From: Bacteroides sp.
Lineage (GTDB): Bacteria; Bacteroidota; Bacteroidia; Bacteroidales; P3
Direction of reading: 5' to 3'
Length of the DNA stretch: 64,000 bases
NCBI GenBank assembly: GCA_023662825.1
Contig: JAMPIH010000003.1
Location: 1-64,000 of the forward strand
In this document: positions 1 through 12,058 of the stretch, piece by piece
Layout: each line of letters starts with the position of its first letter
How positions within the stretch are numbered: position 1 is the first letter of the stretch
Made by a program: the position numbers and the translations under genes
Notes under the pieces: model-generated
Seen by the model: only the letters and a program-made list of their open reading frames with translations
Databases searched by the model: none
Told to the model about the DNA's origin: nothing

Positions 1-51
1 AAACTCACCGCCGGAAACCGAACGTATACCAGGCGGCTTATCGTGAGGTAA
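1..51 (+). CDS. C-terminal end of a T9SS-sorted protein (5' truncated by window edge)
   Basis: Reading from base 1 gives KLTAGNRTYTRRLIVR followed by TAA. This has the shape of the last strand of a type A T9SS C-terminal sorting domain (residues of the form G-x-Y-x-(K/R)-(K/R)-L-I-V-R at the very end), as seen in the other cargo proteins of this window. A strong hairpin terminator follows 23 bases later, which supports a real gene end. Only 16 residues are visible, so the passenger domain is unknown. Confidence 0.6.
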   Translation, partial: KLTAGNRTYTRRLIVR

Positions 52-73
52 AGGTTTTTTGCTCGATGAAGAA

Positions 74-105
74 AGGCAGCCCGTGGAAAAATCCACGGGC
101 TGCCT
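74..105 (+). terminator. Rho-independent terminator after the truncated T9SS gene
   Basis: A 14-bp perfect stem (AGGCAGCCCGTGGA paired with TCCACGGGCTGCCT) encloses an AAAA loop, followed by GCGTTTT. It lies just downstream of the stop codon at 49-51. The T tract is interrupted, so its efficiency is uncertain. Confidence 0.8.
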
Positions 106-267
106 GCGTTTTGGATGCACCTACTTCCGTGCGGAAGCATTTGCACTGTCAGCGGAAACACTCGAGGTGTCCACTTTCAGATACCGCAAGAACGTCCGGT
201 AGTTACATCCGTAAACAGGATAGACATACTTCATCCAAACCATCCGATAACACAAATCGCGGTAGGG

Positions 268-310
268 TTGGTAATGTGATATATTTGCGATATATTTGCA
301 ATATAATTGC
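268..310 (+). promoter_or_regulatory. Toxin-antitoxin promoter with three 11-bp direct repeats
   Basis: A TTG at 268-270 lies 20 bases before TATATTTG at 291-298, which fits the Bacteroidota consensus TTTG-N19-21-TAnnTTTG. The -7 element sits inside three consecutive 11-bp repeats: GATATATTTGC (278-288), GATATATTTGC (289-299) and AATATAATTGC (300-310). Spacing of one repeat per helical turn over the -7 box suggests an operator for autorepression by the antitoxin encoded 8 bases further on. The promoter call rests on the consensus; the operator role is inferred. Confidence 0.65.
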
Positions 311-318
311 ATTACATC

Positions 319-564
319 ATGGCACAAGATATTATTCGCGTACAGACTTCTTTCAGATTGGATTCCAGTCTGTTGGAAAAAATTCGTTTATTGGCCAAGA
401 GAGAGAATAGAAGCCTTAATAATTTTGTGGAGAGCCTGCTCTACAAAGAAGCGGCCCGCATACCTAACAAAACCACCTTGGCCGCCATGAAAGAAGCGGA
501 AACATCTTCAAGCCTCGAGGTGCTCGATTTAGATAAATTCGATGAGTTTGTAAAGGGGCTGTAG
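319..564 (+). CDS. Antitoxin of a YafQ-type toxin-antitoxin pair
   Basis: An 81-residue protein. The N-terminal part (about residues 5-45) has a short strand, VQTSFRLD, followed by two helices (LLEKIRLLAKRENRSLNNFVESLL). This is a ribbon-helix-helix-like DNA-binding arrangement. The acidic C-terminus (LEVLDLDKFDEFVKGL) probably wraps the toxin. ATG at 319 is preferred over the in-frame TTG at 307, because 307 lies inside the last promoter repeat. The toxin gene starts one base after this stop, so translation is probably coupled. The expected role is to neutralise the toxin and repress the shared promoter. The family assignment rests on architecture and on the partner gene. Confidence 0.75.
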   Translation: MAQDIIRVQTSFRLDSSLLEKIRLLAKRENRSLNNFVESLLYKEAARIPNKTTLAAMKEAETSSSLEVLDLDKFDEFVKGL

Positions 565-565
565 T

Positions 566-835
566 ATGAAGGAATTGATTCTTACAACCCAGTTCAAAAA
601 AGACTTGAAGCGTTATAGGAACAAGCCCTCGGTCTTGGATGAACTCAAGATAGTTCTTCGTTATCTGGCGGGGGGAGAGGATATTCCAAGTAAATACAGA
701 CCTCACAGGCTGAAAGGAGTATTCAATCTATATATGGAATGCCATATACAGAATGATACGTTGCTTCTGTGGCGCGATGAAAACAGCCAAACGATAAAAC
801 TGGTTCGTTTGGGAAGCCATTCGGAGATTTTCTAA
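566..835 (+). CDS. YafQ-family mRNA interferase toxin (RelE/ParE superfamily)
   Basis: An 89-residue protein of the usual YafQ size. Conserved positions line up with the E. coli YafQ active site: H47, H60 and D64 (in MECHIQND), H85 and the C-terminal F89 (GSHSEIF), corresponding to H50, H63, D67, H87 and F91 of YafQ. The lysine/arginine-rich N-terminus (FKKDLKRYRNKP) would contact the ribosome and mRNA. YafQ-type toxins cleave mRNA on translating ribosomes. The protein follows its antitoxin with a one-base gap and no promoter of its own. It looks intact, with no frameshift or loss of active-site residues. Substrate codon preference cannot be read from sequence. Confidence 0.88.
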   Translation: MKELILTTQFKKDLKRYRNKPSVLDELKIVLRYLAGGEDIPSKYRPHRLKGVFNLYMECHIQNDTLLLWRDENSQTIKLVRLGSHSEIF

Positions 836-892
836 TCCAAGATCTTGCGGGTGAAAGAGGCTACTACCCCTCACCCCATGCTTTATAGTATA

Positions 893-923
893 AAGGGACT
901 GCCCGAAAACCGAACAGTCCCTT
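893..923. terminator. Bidirectional terminator between toxin and TPR genes
   Basis: AAGGGACTG at 893-901 pairs with CAGTCCCTT at 915-923 (9 bp, 13-base loop). It lies between the plus-strand toxin gene ending at 835 and the minus-strand TPR gene ending at 955, so it may serve both. No long T tract is present. Confidence 0.6.
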
Positions 924-954
924 CATGCTCAAAAATCAAGGCATCCAAGACCTT

Positions 955-2103
955 CTATTCCCCTTGCAATGCTTCGATCTTCTCGCGCAGCGCCTTGGCT
1001 TCCTCGGCCTTGCCGAGCTGTACGTACACGTCGCGCAGGGTCATCATCACCTTCAGGTTTTCGGGCTGTTTCTCGATTACCTGCTGCAGGTAAGGCAGCG
1101 CCTGGTTCAACGAAGCGTTGGCCTGGGCGCGGAGTTGGTCGTATTTTTCGGTTTCTTCCAAGGGCAGGGCATTGGCCTCGTCGTTCAAGCGGATACCCTG
1201 GTTCACATAGAAAGCGCCCAGGTCGAAAATGGCGTCCATGTATTCGGGATTGATTTCGAGCGCCTTCTTGTAGGCGGCTTCCGCCTTTTCGTACTGTTTG
1301 TCGTTTTCGTAGGCGATGCCGATAAAGAGCTGGAAGGAAGCGTCGTCACCCCATTTTTCGAGGGCGGTGTTCAACACTTCGCTCGCCTTTTCGTTCAGGC
1401 CGATACGCAGGAACACCGAAGAAGCGGAGGTATAGACCGTCTTGTCTTCGGGAAAACGGGCAATGGCGTCTTCCATGGCGGCCACGGCTTCGTCTTTCTT
1501 GCCGCTCTGGAAATACGATTCGGCCTGGATGGCATACACATTGGGATTGGCCATCGAGCTGGCAATAACGACCTTGGCGTAATCCACCGCCTTGTCGTAC
1601 TGGGCGGCGTTAAACGCGCACAGGGCCACGTTGAAGGCGGCGCTAGTGTCGTATTCGCTTTCCAACTGCGAAACGGCCAGCGATGTCTCGAACGAAGCCA
1701 CCGCCTGGTCGTAGGCGGCCTGTTCGTACTGGTTGGCGCCCCGGTCGTAGAACACGCCCGACAGGTCGAGGATGTTCTGTCGCAGCATCACCAAGGTTTT
1801 GTCGGAGGGGTCGATCTGCAAGGCACGTTCGAACGATTCCTTGGATGATTCGGCGGCATTGGGATAGTCGCGCGCCAAAAGCGGGTTGTTGGAGATCGAA
1901 AGATAGATCTTTCCGCGCAGCATCCAAGCGTCCAGCATATTGGCGGTTTCGGGGTTTTGCACCACGGCGTCGATCGTGGAGGCGGCGTCGCTCCATTTCT
2001 GTTGCGAGTAATATTTCTTGGCGGCCTTATATGCCTTTTCCTGGGCGGAGCAGAGACCTACCACGGCAATCGAGGCAATCGCGAGAACCAAAAGTTTTTT
2101 CAT
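955..2103 (-). CDS. Secreted tetratricopeptide-repeat protein
   Basis: A 382-residue protein with a Sec signal peptide (MKKLLVLAIASIAVVGLCSA, cleavage before Q). After it come consecutive TPR-like helix pairs over most of the length, with recurring W/Y-x-x-A-x-x-x-Y and A-x-x-x-P spacing (for example YEKAEAAYKKALEINPEYMDA around residues 270-290). The role is probably a periplasmic or outer-membrane scaffold for protein interactions; no enzymatic motif is visible. It starts 36 bases after the gyrA stop on the same strand and may be cotranscribed with it. A cysteine occurs near the signal peptide end (GLCSAQ), but its context is not a convincing lipobox. Partner proteins are unknown. Confidence 0.8.
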   Translation of the reverse strand: MKKLLVLAIASIAVVGLCSAQEKAYKAAKKYYSQQKWSDAASTIDAVVQNPETANMLDAWMLRGKIYLSISNNPLLARDYPNAAESSKESFERALQIDPSDKTLVMLRQNILDLSGVFYDRGANQYEQAAYDQAVASFETSLAVSQLESEYDTSAAFNVALCAFNAAQYDKAVDYAKVVIASSMANPNVYAIQAESYFQSGKKDEAVAAMEDAIARFPEDKTVYTSASSVFLRIGLNEKASEVLNTALEKWGDDASFQLFIGIAYENDKQYEKAEAAYKKALEINPEYMDAIFDLGAFYVNQGIRLNDEANALPLEETEKYDQLRAQANASLNQALPYLQQVIEKQPENLKVMMTLRDVYVQLGKAEEAKALREKIEALQGE

Positions 2104-2139
2104 GTCAAGTCTTGTTTTAAGGTTTTTATTCGTTTTGTC

Positions 2140-4668
2140 TTATTCCTGGGTTTCGGCAGGGGTTCCGGCATTCTCTTCCCCATTGGCTTCGCCTTCCATT
2201 TCGTCTTCCTCGTCCATCGCCACCTTGGCGACAGATGCAATGGAGTCCTTGCCCTTGAGTTCGATAAGCTTCACGCCCTGGGTGGCGCGGCCCACCACGC
2301 GCAGGTCTTTCACGGCCATGCGCAGGATGATGCCCGACTTGTTGATGATCATCAGGTCGTCCATATCGGTAACGTCCTTGATGGCGATCAACGCGCCCGT
2401 CTTGTCGGTGATATTGATGGTCTTGACACCCTTGCCGCCACGGTTGGTCTCGCGGTAGTCTTCGAGCGCGGAACGCTTGCCGAAGCCCTTTTCGGAAACC
2501 ACCAGCACGTCGCTGTTCTGGCTCGGGTCGATGCAGATCATGCCCACCACTTCGTCGTTTTCGTTGGCCAGGCTGATACCGCGAACCCCCGAGGCACCGC
2601 GTCCCATCGGGCGCACCTTGTTTTCGGGGAAACGGATGGCCTTACCCGAACGCAAGGCCATCATGATGACCGAAGAATCGTTGGTAAGCTTGGCTTCCAG
2701 CAATTGGTCGCCTTCGCGCACCGTAACGGCGATGATACCGTTCTGACGCGGACGGGAGTAGGCTTCCAGCGAAGTCTTCTTGATGATGCCCTTCTTGGTG
2801 CAGAGAACAATGTAGTTGTTGTTGATGTATTCCTCGTCCTTGAGGGTCCTTACGTTGATGTAGGCCTTCACCTTGTCGTCGGAGGCGATGTTCATCAGGT
2901 TCTGCAGCGCGCGGCCCTTCGACTGGCGCGAGCCTTCGGGAATGTCGAACACGCGCATCCAGAAGCACTTGCCCTGTTCGGTAAAGAACAGCATGTAGTT
3001 ATGCATGGAGGCCACGAAGAGGTGTTCCACAAAGTCTTCGGTGCGCACGTCGGAGCCCTTCATTCCCTTGCCGCCCCGGTTCTGGCGGCGGTATTCGGCC
3101 AGACGGGTACGCTTGATGTAGCCCATGTGCGAGATGGTGATCACCATGTCTTCGTCGGGAATGGTGTCTTCGATATTGAAGTCGGCCGAGTCGTAAACGA
3201 TGTGGGTGCGGCGTTCGTCGCCGTACTTTTCCTTGATCTCAAGGATTTCCTCCTTCACCACCGCCATACGCTTGCCTTCGTTTTCGAGCAGTTCGTGGCA
3301 TTCGGCGATAAAGCGTTCCAATTCTTCGAACTCCTGCTGCAGTTTCTCGCGTTCCAGGCCGGTAAGCTGTCCGAGACGCATCTCCACGATGGCCTTCGCC
3401 TGGATTTCGCTGAACTGGAAACGGGCTATAAGCTCCTGCTTGGCATCGTCGATGGTCTTGGAGGAACGGATCAGGTTGATGATTTCGTCCAAGTGATCCA
3501 AGGCCTTGAGAAGCCCTTGCAGGATATGTTCGCGCGCCTCGGCCTTGGCCAGCCGGAATTTGGTGCGGCGAATCACCACTTCGTGGCGGTGTTCCACGAA
3601 ATTCGAGATAAGGTCCTTGAGGTTCAGCAGGCAGGGCTTGCCGTGAACCAGCGCGATGTTGTTTACGCTGAACGATGTCTGCAGAGCCGACTGCTGGTAG
3701 AGTTTGTTGAGCACCACGTTGGCCACCGCATCGTGACGGAGGTCGAACACGATGCGCACGTCGCGCTTGGATTCGTCGCGGATATCCACGATGCCGTCGA
3801 TGCGCTTTTCGGTAACCAGTTCCGCGATCTTCTTGATCATCTCGGACTTGTTCACCATATAGGGAATCGACTTGACCACAATCTGGTTGCGGCCGCTGTC
3901 GGTGGTCTCGATCTCGGCCTCGCCGCGGATCACGATGCGCCCCATACCGGTGGTAAAGGCGTCGCGCACCCCGTCGTATCCGTAAATCACGCCTCCCGTG
4001 GGGAAATCGGGCGCCTTTACGTACTGCATCAGCTCCTCTACGGTAATGTCCTTATTGTCGATATAGGCGGCGATCCCGTCGCAGACCTCGCTCATGTTGT
4101 GGGGCGCCATGTTGGTGGCCATACCCACGGCGATACCCGACGAACCGTTCACCAAAAGGTTGGGGATACGGCTGGGAAGGACGGTAGGTTCCTTGTTGGT
4201 GTCGTCGAAGGTGTTCTGCATATCCACCGTATCTTCGTCGATATCGGCCAGCAGGGCTTCGGCGATCCTGCGCATCTTGGCCTCGGTGTAACGCATGGCC
4301 GCCGGCGGGTCGTTGTCGATGGAGCCGAAGTTACCCTGACCGTCCACCAGGGGGTAACGCATCGACCAGTCCTGCGCCATACGCACCAATGCACCGTAAA
4401 TGGAACTGTCGCCATGGGGGTGGTACTTACCGAGCACGTCCCCAACTACACGGGCAGACTTCTTATAACCTCCCGAAGCGGTGATGCCCGCCTCGTTCAT
4501 GGCAAACAAAATACGGCGGTGAACCGGCTTCATACCGTCGCGCACATCAGGCAACGCCCTCGCCACGATAACCGACATGGAGTAGTCGATATAGGCCGAT
4601 TGCATCTGCTTGTCGATGTCAACCCGCACGATTTTTCCCTGTCCTGCTGTCTCTTCCTTTTCTTCCAT
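2140..4668 (-). CDS. gyrA: DNA gyrase subunit A
   Basis: An 842-residue protein of normal GyrA length. It is the breakage-reunion subunit of DNA gyrase, which introduces negative supercoils with GyrB. The catalytic tyrosine is Y127 in AAMRYTE, equivalent to E. coli Y122. The quinolone-resistance region around residues 83-112 is clear ([19 protein letters not shown]). The GyrA-box-like motif QNRGGKG starts the C-terminal DNA-wrapping beta-pinwheel, and further G-K-G repeats follow. The last 25 residues form an acidic tail ([17 protein letters not shown]). S88 matches E. coli S83, but G92 occupies the position of E. coli D87. ParC is less likely because of the GyrA box and the pinwheel. The protein is cytoplasmic. 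Confidence 0.96.
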   Translation of the reverse strand: MEEKEETAGQGKIVRVDIDKQMQSAYIDYSMSVIVARALPDVRDGMKPVHRRILFAMNEAGITASGGYKKSARVVGDVLGKYHPHGDSSIYGALVRMAQDWSMRYPLVDGQGNFGSIDNDPPAAMRYTEAKMRRIAEALLADIDEDTVDMQNTFDDTNKEPTVLPSRIPNLLVNGSSGIAVGMATNMAPHNMSEVCDGIAAYIDNKDITVEELMQYVKAPDFPTGGVIYGYDGVRDAFTTGMGRIVIRGEAEIETTDSGRNQIVVKSIPYMVNKSEMIKKIAELVTEKRIDGIVDIRDESKRDVRIVFDLRHDAVANVVLNKLYQQSALQTSFSVNNIALVHGKPCLLNLKDLISNFVEHRHEVVIRRTKFRLAKAEAREHILQGLLKALDHLDEIINLIRSSKTIDDAKQELIARFQFSEIQAKAIVEMRLGQLTGLEREKLQQEFEELERFIAECHELLENEGKRMAVVKEEILEIKEKYGDERRTHIVYDSADFNIEDTIPDEDMVITISHMGYIKRTRLAEYRRQNRGGKGMKGSDVRTEDFVEHLFVASMHNYMLFFTEQGKCFWMRVFDIPEGSRQSKGRALQNLMNIASDDKVKAYINVRTLKDEEYINNNYIVLCTKKGIIKKTSLEAYSRPRQNGIIAVTVREGDQLLEAKLTNDSSVIMMALRSGKAIRFPENKVRPMGRGASGVRGISLANENDEVVGMICIDPSQNSDVLVVSEKGFGKRSALEDYRETNRGGKGVKTINITDKTGALIAIKDVTDMDDLMIINKSGIILRMAVKDLRVVGRATQGVKLIELKGKDSIASVAKVAMDEEDEMEGEANGEENAGTPAETQE

Positions 4669-4841
4669 TTCTGTTAACTTTCTATATATGTGCTACTTCT
4701 GTATTTCAAACAAACTACGAAATTACAAATTTCGGAGAGATTTCGCAAGTAATGATTTTTAAAACCCGAAAGACAGCAAGACTCTGCCGTTTTTTCATAC
4801 AGGAAGGGCTTGGAAGGGCTTCTTTGGCCTGTGGCACAAAA

Positions 4842-4873
4842 ATTGCACGGTCGCCAAAAAACCGCTAATTTTG
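4842..4873 (+). promoter_or_regulatory. Bacteroidota-type promoter of clpC
   Basis: ATTG at 4842-4845 is followed after exactly 20 bases by TAATTTTG (4866-4873), a full match to TAnnTTTG. Transcription would begin near 4880, about 58 bases before the clpC ATG. No heat-shock operator (CIRCE-like) was recognised. Confidence 0.75.
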
Positions 4874-4937
4874 TAGGTTTTGCCGTTCCGACCTTGCCTT
4901 ATTTGGTCTTTTCGGCGAACCAAGAAATGGAAAAAGA

Positions 4938-7478
<2,541 letters not shown>

Positions 7479-7499
7479 CCGATAATTCCCCTTAAAAAG

Positions 7500-7535
7500 A
7501 AAGAGGTCGGGAAGATTATTCCTCCCGACCTCTTT
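7500..7535. terminator. Bidirectional terminator between clpC and smpB
   Basis: AAAGAGGTCGGGA (7500-7512) pairs perfectly with TCCCGACCTCTTT (7523-7535), giving 13 bp with a 10-base loop. A/T-rich flanks lie on both sides, so it can end both convergent transcripts. Its right arm lies inside the last codons of smpB. Confidence 0.85.
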
Positions 7536-7974
7536 GCATTTGGCGCTTGATGTCTTTTTCCTTTAAGGTCTCGCGCTTGTCGTAGAGCTTCTTGCCCTTG
7601 GCCAGCGCGATTTCCATCTTGGCACGACCGTTCTCGTCGATAAAGAGAACCACCGGAATAATCGTAAGCCCCTTTTCCTTGATCTTGCCTTGCAGCTTGC
7701 GCAACTCCCTCTTATTGAGCAGCAGCTTGCGGTCGCGGCGCGGCACATGGTTGAAGGCCGAACCATGACTGTATTCGGCCACATACATATTCTTGATAAA
7801 AAGCTCGTTGCCGAGGAACACGCAGAACGCCTCCCCCACACTGGCCTTACCCGCACGGATCGACTTGATCTCGGTACCGGTAAGCACAATGCCCGCCGTA
7901 TAGCGGTCTATCAGAAAAAACTGATATTCCGCCTTCTTGTTCTTGATGCGTATGTCCGATTTTAAGCGCGGCAT
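7516..7974 (-). CDS. smpB: SsrA-binding protein SmpB
   Basis: A 152-residue protein of typical SmpB length. It binds tmRNA and delivers it to stalled ribosomes for trans-translation. Characteristic segments include the N-terminal [27 protein letters not shown] stretch (split across residues 12-38), [10 protein letters not shown], the R-D-R-K-L-L-L region, and the basic tail beginning [14 protein letters not shown] that inserts in the decoding channel. It overlaps the phosphohexomutase gene upstream by 13 bases, implying translational coupling. The tmRNA gene itself is not in this window. Confidence 0.97.
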   Translation of the reverse strand: MPRLKSDIRIKNKKAEYQFFLIDRYTAGIVLTGTEIKSIRAGKASVGEAFCVFLGNELFIKNMYVAEYSHGSAFNHVPRRDRKLLLNKRELRKLQGKIKEKGLTIIPVVLFIDENGRAKMEIALAKGKKLYDKRETLKEKDIKRQMQRGREE

Positions 7975-9311
7975 CTTTCTATGATTCCTTTGGCCACGGC
8001 CAGTTTTTCATCCAGCAGCCTCTGCGAGGAAGCCTCCATGATAAGGCGCAGGTAGGGCTCGGTATTGGATGGCCTTACATTGAACCACCATTCCTTGAAC
8101 TCGATGCGGTAGCCGTCGAAATCGTAGAACGCCTGCGGTTCCTCCTCCTGCGTGAAGTGGGCGCGCAAGGCTTCCATCGCCCCCTGCTTGTCTTCCAGCT
8201 TAAAGTTGACCTCGCCCGAATTGGCGTAGGTGGCAATCGAGTCGATCACCTCCGACACCCTGACGCCTTGACGCTTGAATCCAGCGAAGATGCCCAGGAG
8301 CAGGCTGCACGCCATCAGTCCCGAATCGGAATAGTTGAAGTCGCGGAAATAATAATGCCCCGCCAGCTCGCCTCCATAGATTCCGTCTATCTCGCGCAAC
8401 TTCAAGGCCGCGTACGCCCTGCCCACACGCCACATCTCCATCGTGCTGCCCATCGACTCCACGTAGGTGCGCACCGATTTAGAGGTGCGGATATCCTGCA
8501 ATACCTTGCCCTTCAAACCCTTTTCCTTCAGGAAGTAATTGCCCAGAACGGCAATCATCAGGTCGGGCGAGATAAAGCGGGCCTTTTCGTCCACGAACAT
8601 CACCCGGTCGGCGTCGCCGTCGAAGATAACGCCGATGTCGGCCTTGTTTTCCGTTACCAGGCGGCAGATATCCTTGATGTTTTCGGGTTCCAGCGGATTG
8701 GCCTCGTGGTTGGGGAAGGTTCCGTCGAGTTCATCGAAGATATAGGCGGGCTTGGTACCGTAAAGTTCGCGCACGAAGATGGACGCCATGCCGTTGCTGC
8801 AGTCCATCGCGATCTTGAGATAGTCGGTGTCATCGCTCACCCATTGCTTCTGAAAGGCGGTGTAGTCGGGCTTCTTGTCGAAATCAACGGTCTTGCCCTT
8901 CTTCTCGCGCGGCAGCACCACCCGTTCCCTAAGCCAGCGTTCCAACTCGCCCAGTCCCGTGTCGAAGCCCACCGGCAGCGCGTTCTCGCGCGAAATCTTA
9001 AGCCCGTTGTATTCCTTGGGATTGTGCGAGGCGGTAATCATCACCGAAGCCTTGAAACCGTACTGCGCCGTGGCCCAATACACCATGGGCGTGGTGCAGA
9101 TGCCCAGGTCGTACACGTCGGCGCCTGCATCCTCGGCCCCCTTGCAGAACCAGGCGAAAATCTCGGGCGAGGAAGTGCGCACGTCGCGCCCCACCAGAAT
9201 CCGGTCGGTATTGAGCAGTTCGGGCAGGAAATACCCTATCTTATATACGTCTTCCTTGTTGAAATCGCGGTTATAGACCCCGCGTATGTCGTAGGCTTTG
9301 AATGCTCCCAT
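7962..9311 (-). CDS. manB: Phosphomannomutase/phosphoglucomutase
   Basis: A 449-residue alpha-D-phosphohexomutase. It interconverts hexose 6- and 1-phosphates. The phosphoserine loop is TASHNP (S95-H96-N97-P98), the metal loop is DGDADR (231-236), and the sugar-recognition loop is GELAGHYYF. Residues near the C-terminus (RPSNTEP) form the phosphate-binding site. With the guanylyltransferase at 14255-15343 it could supply GDP-mannose for glycans. Substrate preference between mannose and glucose phosphates cannot be settled by sequence alone, so the symbol is provisional. It is the penultimate gene of a minus-strand run and overlaps smpB. Confidence 0.92.
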   Translation of the reverse strand: MGAFKAYDIRGVYNRDFNKEDVYKIGYFLPELLNTDRILVGRDVRTSSPEIFAWFCKGAEDAGADVYDLGICTTPMVYWATAQYGFKASVMITASHNPKEYNGLKISRENALPVGFDTGLGELERWLRERVVLPREKKGKTVDFDKKPDYTAFQKQWVSDDTDYLKIAMDCSNGMASIFVRELYGTKPAYIFDELDGTFPNHEANPLEPENIKDICRLVTENKADIGVIFDGDADRVMFVDEKARFISPDLMIAVLGNYFLKEKGLKGKVLQDIRTSKSVRTYVESMGSTMEMWRVGRAYAALKLREIDGIYGGELAGHYYFRDFNYSDSGLMACSLLLGIFAGFKRQGVRVSEVIDSIATYANSGEVNFKLEDKQGAMEALRAHFTQEEEPQAFYDFDGYRIEFKEWWFNVRPSNTEPYLRLIMEASSQRLLDEKLAVAKGIIERCRA

Positions 9312-9347
9312 CGTTTTGCCTTTTATGGCCGCCCGCCGGCAGCCGGT

Positions 9348-10040
9348 TTATTCTTGAGGTTCTTGCGTATCCAGCAGATACGGCTTTCTTTCCTTGGTGC
9401 GTTCCAAGGCTTTTTCGTAACGCCATTCGGCTTTCAGCCTATCGTTGCCGCCCAGCAGCACCTCGGGCACTTTCCAGCCCTTGTACTCGGCCGGGCGCGT
9501 ATATACGGGAGGCGAAAGCAGTCCGTCCTGAAACGAATCGCTCAGGGCCGAGGTCTCGTCGTTGAGCACCCCCGGCACCAGACGCACCACCGCGTCGGTA
9601 ATCACCGCCGCGGCCAGTTCCCCGCCCGAAAGCACATAGTCGCCTATCGAAATCTCGCGCGTAATCAAGTGTTCGCGAACCCGTTCATCGACCCCCTTGT
9701 AATGCCCGCACAGAATGATGATGTTCTTGCAGAGCGAAAGGGTGTTGGCCGTGGGCTGGTCGAGAACCGGCGCGTCGGGCGTGGTGAAGATCACCTCGTC
9801 GTAGTCGCGCTCGGCCTTCAAGGCCGAAATGCAGTTGTCCACCGGCTCTATGCCTATCACCATGCCCGCGCCCCCGCCGTAAGGATAGTCGTCCACCGAC
9901 TTGTAGCGGTCGGTGCTGTAGTCGCGCAGGTTGTGCAGGCGCAGCTCGAACAAGCCTTTCTTTACGGCCCTGGCCGGAATGGACGAGGACAGGAAGCCCG
10001 CGAACATCTCGGGGAAAAGACTGATGATGTCGATTCTCAC
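9348..10040 (-). CDS. trmD: tRNA (guanine-N1-)-methyltransferase TrmD
   Basis: A 230-residue SPOUT-fold enzyme that methylates G37 next to the anticodon of tRNAs reading CNN and some other codons, using S-adenosylmethionine. Canonical motifs are [13 protein letters not shown] at the N-terminus, [12 protein letters not shown] and [13 protein letters not shown] forming the trefoil knot, and RLVPGVL. The start is GTG at 10040, inside TAGTG, so its first base is shared with the stop codon of the upstream DUF349 gene. That overlap implies translational coupling. Confidence 0.97.
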   Translation of the reverse strand: MRIDIISLFPEMFAGFLSSSIPARAVKKGLFELRLHNLRDYSTDRYKSVDDYPYGGGAGMVIGIEPVDNCISALKAERDYDEVIFTTPDAPVLDQPTANTLSLCKNIIILCGHYKGVDERVREHLITREISIGDYVLSGGELAAAVITDAVVRLVPGVLNDETSALSDSFQDGLLSPPVYTRPAEYKGWKVPEVLLGGNDRLKAEWRYEKALERTKERKPYLLDTQEPQE

Positions 10041-11974
10041 TATGCCTTGTTTTCTTTAGGGCGTTCCCTGATAATCTTCATCTTGGCTTCCAGCAAGGCC
10101 AGTTCTTCCTTGGCGCGGCGAATCTTGTTCTCGAACTCACGGCGCAGCACGTCGGAACTCTTGGCCTGCGAGATAAAGCCCATATTGTTTTCCCAAAGCG
10201 TGATGTCGCCCTTGATGCGCTGTATGCGCGTGTTGAGCTGGGCGATGTCCTTGTTGCTCAACAAGGCGGCGTCTTCGGGGGTATTGATTTCGGAATAGTC
10301 GCGGCCTCCGCCCTGCCTGGGGCCGAACACCTTGAACTTCTCGTCGATGGCCGCGCGGAAGTCGGCATAGAGACGGTCTTTGTCCTTCATCGGCACATGG
10401 CCGATTTCCGTCCACCTGCGCTGCAATTCCTTTACCGCCGTAAGCAGGGCCTCGCGGTTTTCGACCGCCAGCGCCTTTACCTCGGCCACCAAGGCTTCCT
10501 TGGCTTCCTTGTTGGCGTTCTCGTCGCTGCGCATCGACTGATAGTAGTCGGCCTTCTTCTTGAAGAACTCATCGCAGGCGGCGCGGAAACGCTTCCACAC
10601 CTTGTCGGAAAGGCGTATCGGCACAGGGCCCACCGTCTTCCATTCCTGCTGCAGTTTGAGCAGGTCGGCCGTGGCCGCACGGTAGTCGGCGCGGTTCTGG
10701 GCAATATTCTCGGCGCGCACGCACAAGTCCACCTTCAGGTTGTAGTTGTTGTTCTGGTCGTCGCGGATCTTGCGGAAAAAGGCCTTCTTTTCTTCAAAGA
10801 AGGTGTTCAGGCTGCCGCGAAAACGTTCCCAGACGGCATCGTTCTCGCTCTGCGGCGCCCGGCCTATGCTTTTCCAGAGCTTCATGAGCTCGTCCACCTG
10901 ATCGCTCAGGGCATTCCATTCCTTGGCGGTGGCGCAGGCCTGCGTCAGCAGCCCCTCAGCCTTCTCGCACAGGGCGCGCTTGGCCAGCAGGTTCTGTTCC
11001 ATCTCGGCCTGCAGGCTGTCGTAATAGTCCTTGCGCTTTTGGGCGATCGCATCGGAAGCGGCCTTGAACCGATCCCAGATCTCGTCTTTCTTATCCATGG
11101 CCACCGGGCCGATTTCCTTCCAGCGGTCGTGCAGGTCGTGCAGTTCCTTCGAGGCCTTGCCGATCGATTCTTCGGCCAGCAGGCTTTCGGCCTTTTCGCA
11201 GAGCTGCAGTTTTTCTTCCAGGTTCTTCTTGAAGTCGAGCTCGCGCAACTCGTTGTTGATACGAACCTTGTCGAAGAACTTCTCCACCAAAAAATGATAG
11301 TTCTGCCACAGGTTGTTCGATTCGGCGCGCGCGATCGGCTTTATCTCGCGCCATTTTTCGGTAAGCTTGGTAAAGTCGTCGTAGATGGCCTTCAAGGGGC
11401 GTTCGTCGCCTTCCACCAAACCCTTCAACTGTTCCAAGAGTTCCTTTTTCTTAACCAGGTTCTCGGCCATGAGCCTTTCCTGATCCTCGCGTTTTTTCTG
11501 ATGGTAGTCGCGGATCTTCCGGCTCACTTCCGCAAAGCGTTCCTCTTCCCTGTCCGCGAAATGGAAATCGATCTTGTTGCCCCCTTCTTCCACGAACCTG
11601 TCCAAGGCCTCTTTCTTTACCACGCCTGTCTTTTCCTTGTACTTGAGGCGGAGCAGCGCCACCACGTTCTTGGCTTCCTCCAATTTTTTCTGTTCGTACA
11701 GGCTTTCCAAACGTTCCACAATCTGAAGGCGGTCCAATGCCGACAGTTCCTGCACTTCGGCTTCGGTCAACTCCTGCGCCGAACTGCGTTCCACCGTGGG
11801 TTCGGCATCGGAATGGGCTTCTTCCAAAGCCTTCTCGTCTTCCTGTTCCAAGGCTTCCTCGCGCTGTTGGGCGGCAATCTGCTCCAGTTGGTTCAGATTA
11901 ACTTTTTCTTCTTCCTGTCTGGCAACCTGCGTTTCTTGATTTTCTACAGGTTCCTGATTGGTCTGTTGGTCCAT
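10040..11974 (-). CDS. DUF349-repeat cytoplasmic protein
   Basis: A 644-residue, highly charged, helix-rich protein. At least five DUF349 repeats of roughly 70 residues are visible, each with a core W-(K/R/T)-x-(I/V)-(G/K)-x-(V/A/I)-P and a later W/Y-x-x-(F/Y)-(R/K/H) motif: [64 protein letters not shown] and [16 protein letters not shown]. The first about 90 residues are Gln/Glu-rich and probably disordered. ATG at 11974 ([10 protein letters not shown]) is chosen over an upstream extension to 12046, which reads through a hairpin. There is no signal peptide. The biochemical role of DUF349 proteins in this phylum is not established. It is coupled to trmD. Confidence 0.82.
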   Translation of the reverse strand: MDQQTNQEPVENQETQVARQEEEKVNLNQLEQIAAQQREEALEQEDEKALEEAHSDAEPTVERSSAQELTEAEVQELSALDRLQIVERLESLYEQKKLEEAKNVVALLRLKYKEKTGVVKKEALDRFVEEGGNKIDFHFADREEERFAEVSRKIRDYHQKKREDQERLMAENLVKKKELLEQLKGLVEGDERPLKAIYDDFTKLTEKWREIKPIARAESNNLWQNYHFLVEKFFDKVRINNELRELDFKKNLEEKLQLCEKAESLLAEESIGKASKELHDLHDRWKEIGPVAMDKKDEIWDRFKAASDAIAQKRKDYYDSLQAEMEQNLLAKRALCEKAEGLLTQACATAKEWNALSDQVDELMKLWKSIGRAPQSENDAVWERFRGSLNTFFEEKKAFFRKIRDDQNNNYNLKVDLCVRAENIAQNRADYRAATADLLKLQQEWKTVGPVPIRLSDKVWKRFRAACDEFFKKKADYYQSMRSDENANKEAKEALVAEVKALAVENREALLTAVKELQRRWTEIGHVPMKDKDRLYADFRAAIDEKFKVFGPRQGGGRDYSEINTPEDAALLSNKDIAQLNTRIQRIKGDITLWENNMGFISQAKSSDVLRREFENKIRRAKEELALLEAKMKIIRERPKENKA

Positions 11975-11996
11975 GGTTCTTTGTTGTTGAAATTTA

Positions 11997-12031
11997 CCGG
12001 GCACGGACAATCTTGAGATCTCCGTACCCGG
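11997..12031 (-). terminator. Hairpin between DPP7-like gene and DUF349 gene
   Basis: CCGGGCACGGA (11997-12007) pairs with TCCGTACCCGG (12021-12031) over 11 bp with one internal mismatch. It sits in the 84-base gap on the minus strand. No T tract follows, so it may be a partial terminator or an RNA-processing site. Confidence 0.45.
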
Positions 12032-12058
12032 CGAATCGGTGGGCAAAATCGGATGTTG

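Noticed and set aside
1957-4677. 906-residue plus-strand reading frame opposite gyrA
   Set aside because: It is the antisense shadow of gyrA, rich in His, Val and Gly repeats with no recognisable domain. The minus strand encodes a full-length, motif-complete GyrA.
4718-4734. CGAAAT/ATTTCG inverted repeat upstream of gyrA
   Set aside because: It has only 6-bp arms and a 5-base spacer, with no second copy and no clear promoter alignment.
10397-12016. 539-residue plus-strand frame
   Set aside because: Antisense of the DUF349 protein. Its Leu/Phe/Gln-rich, low-complexity translation is produced by the Glu/Lys-rich coding strand.
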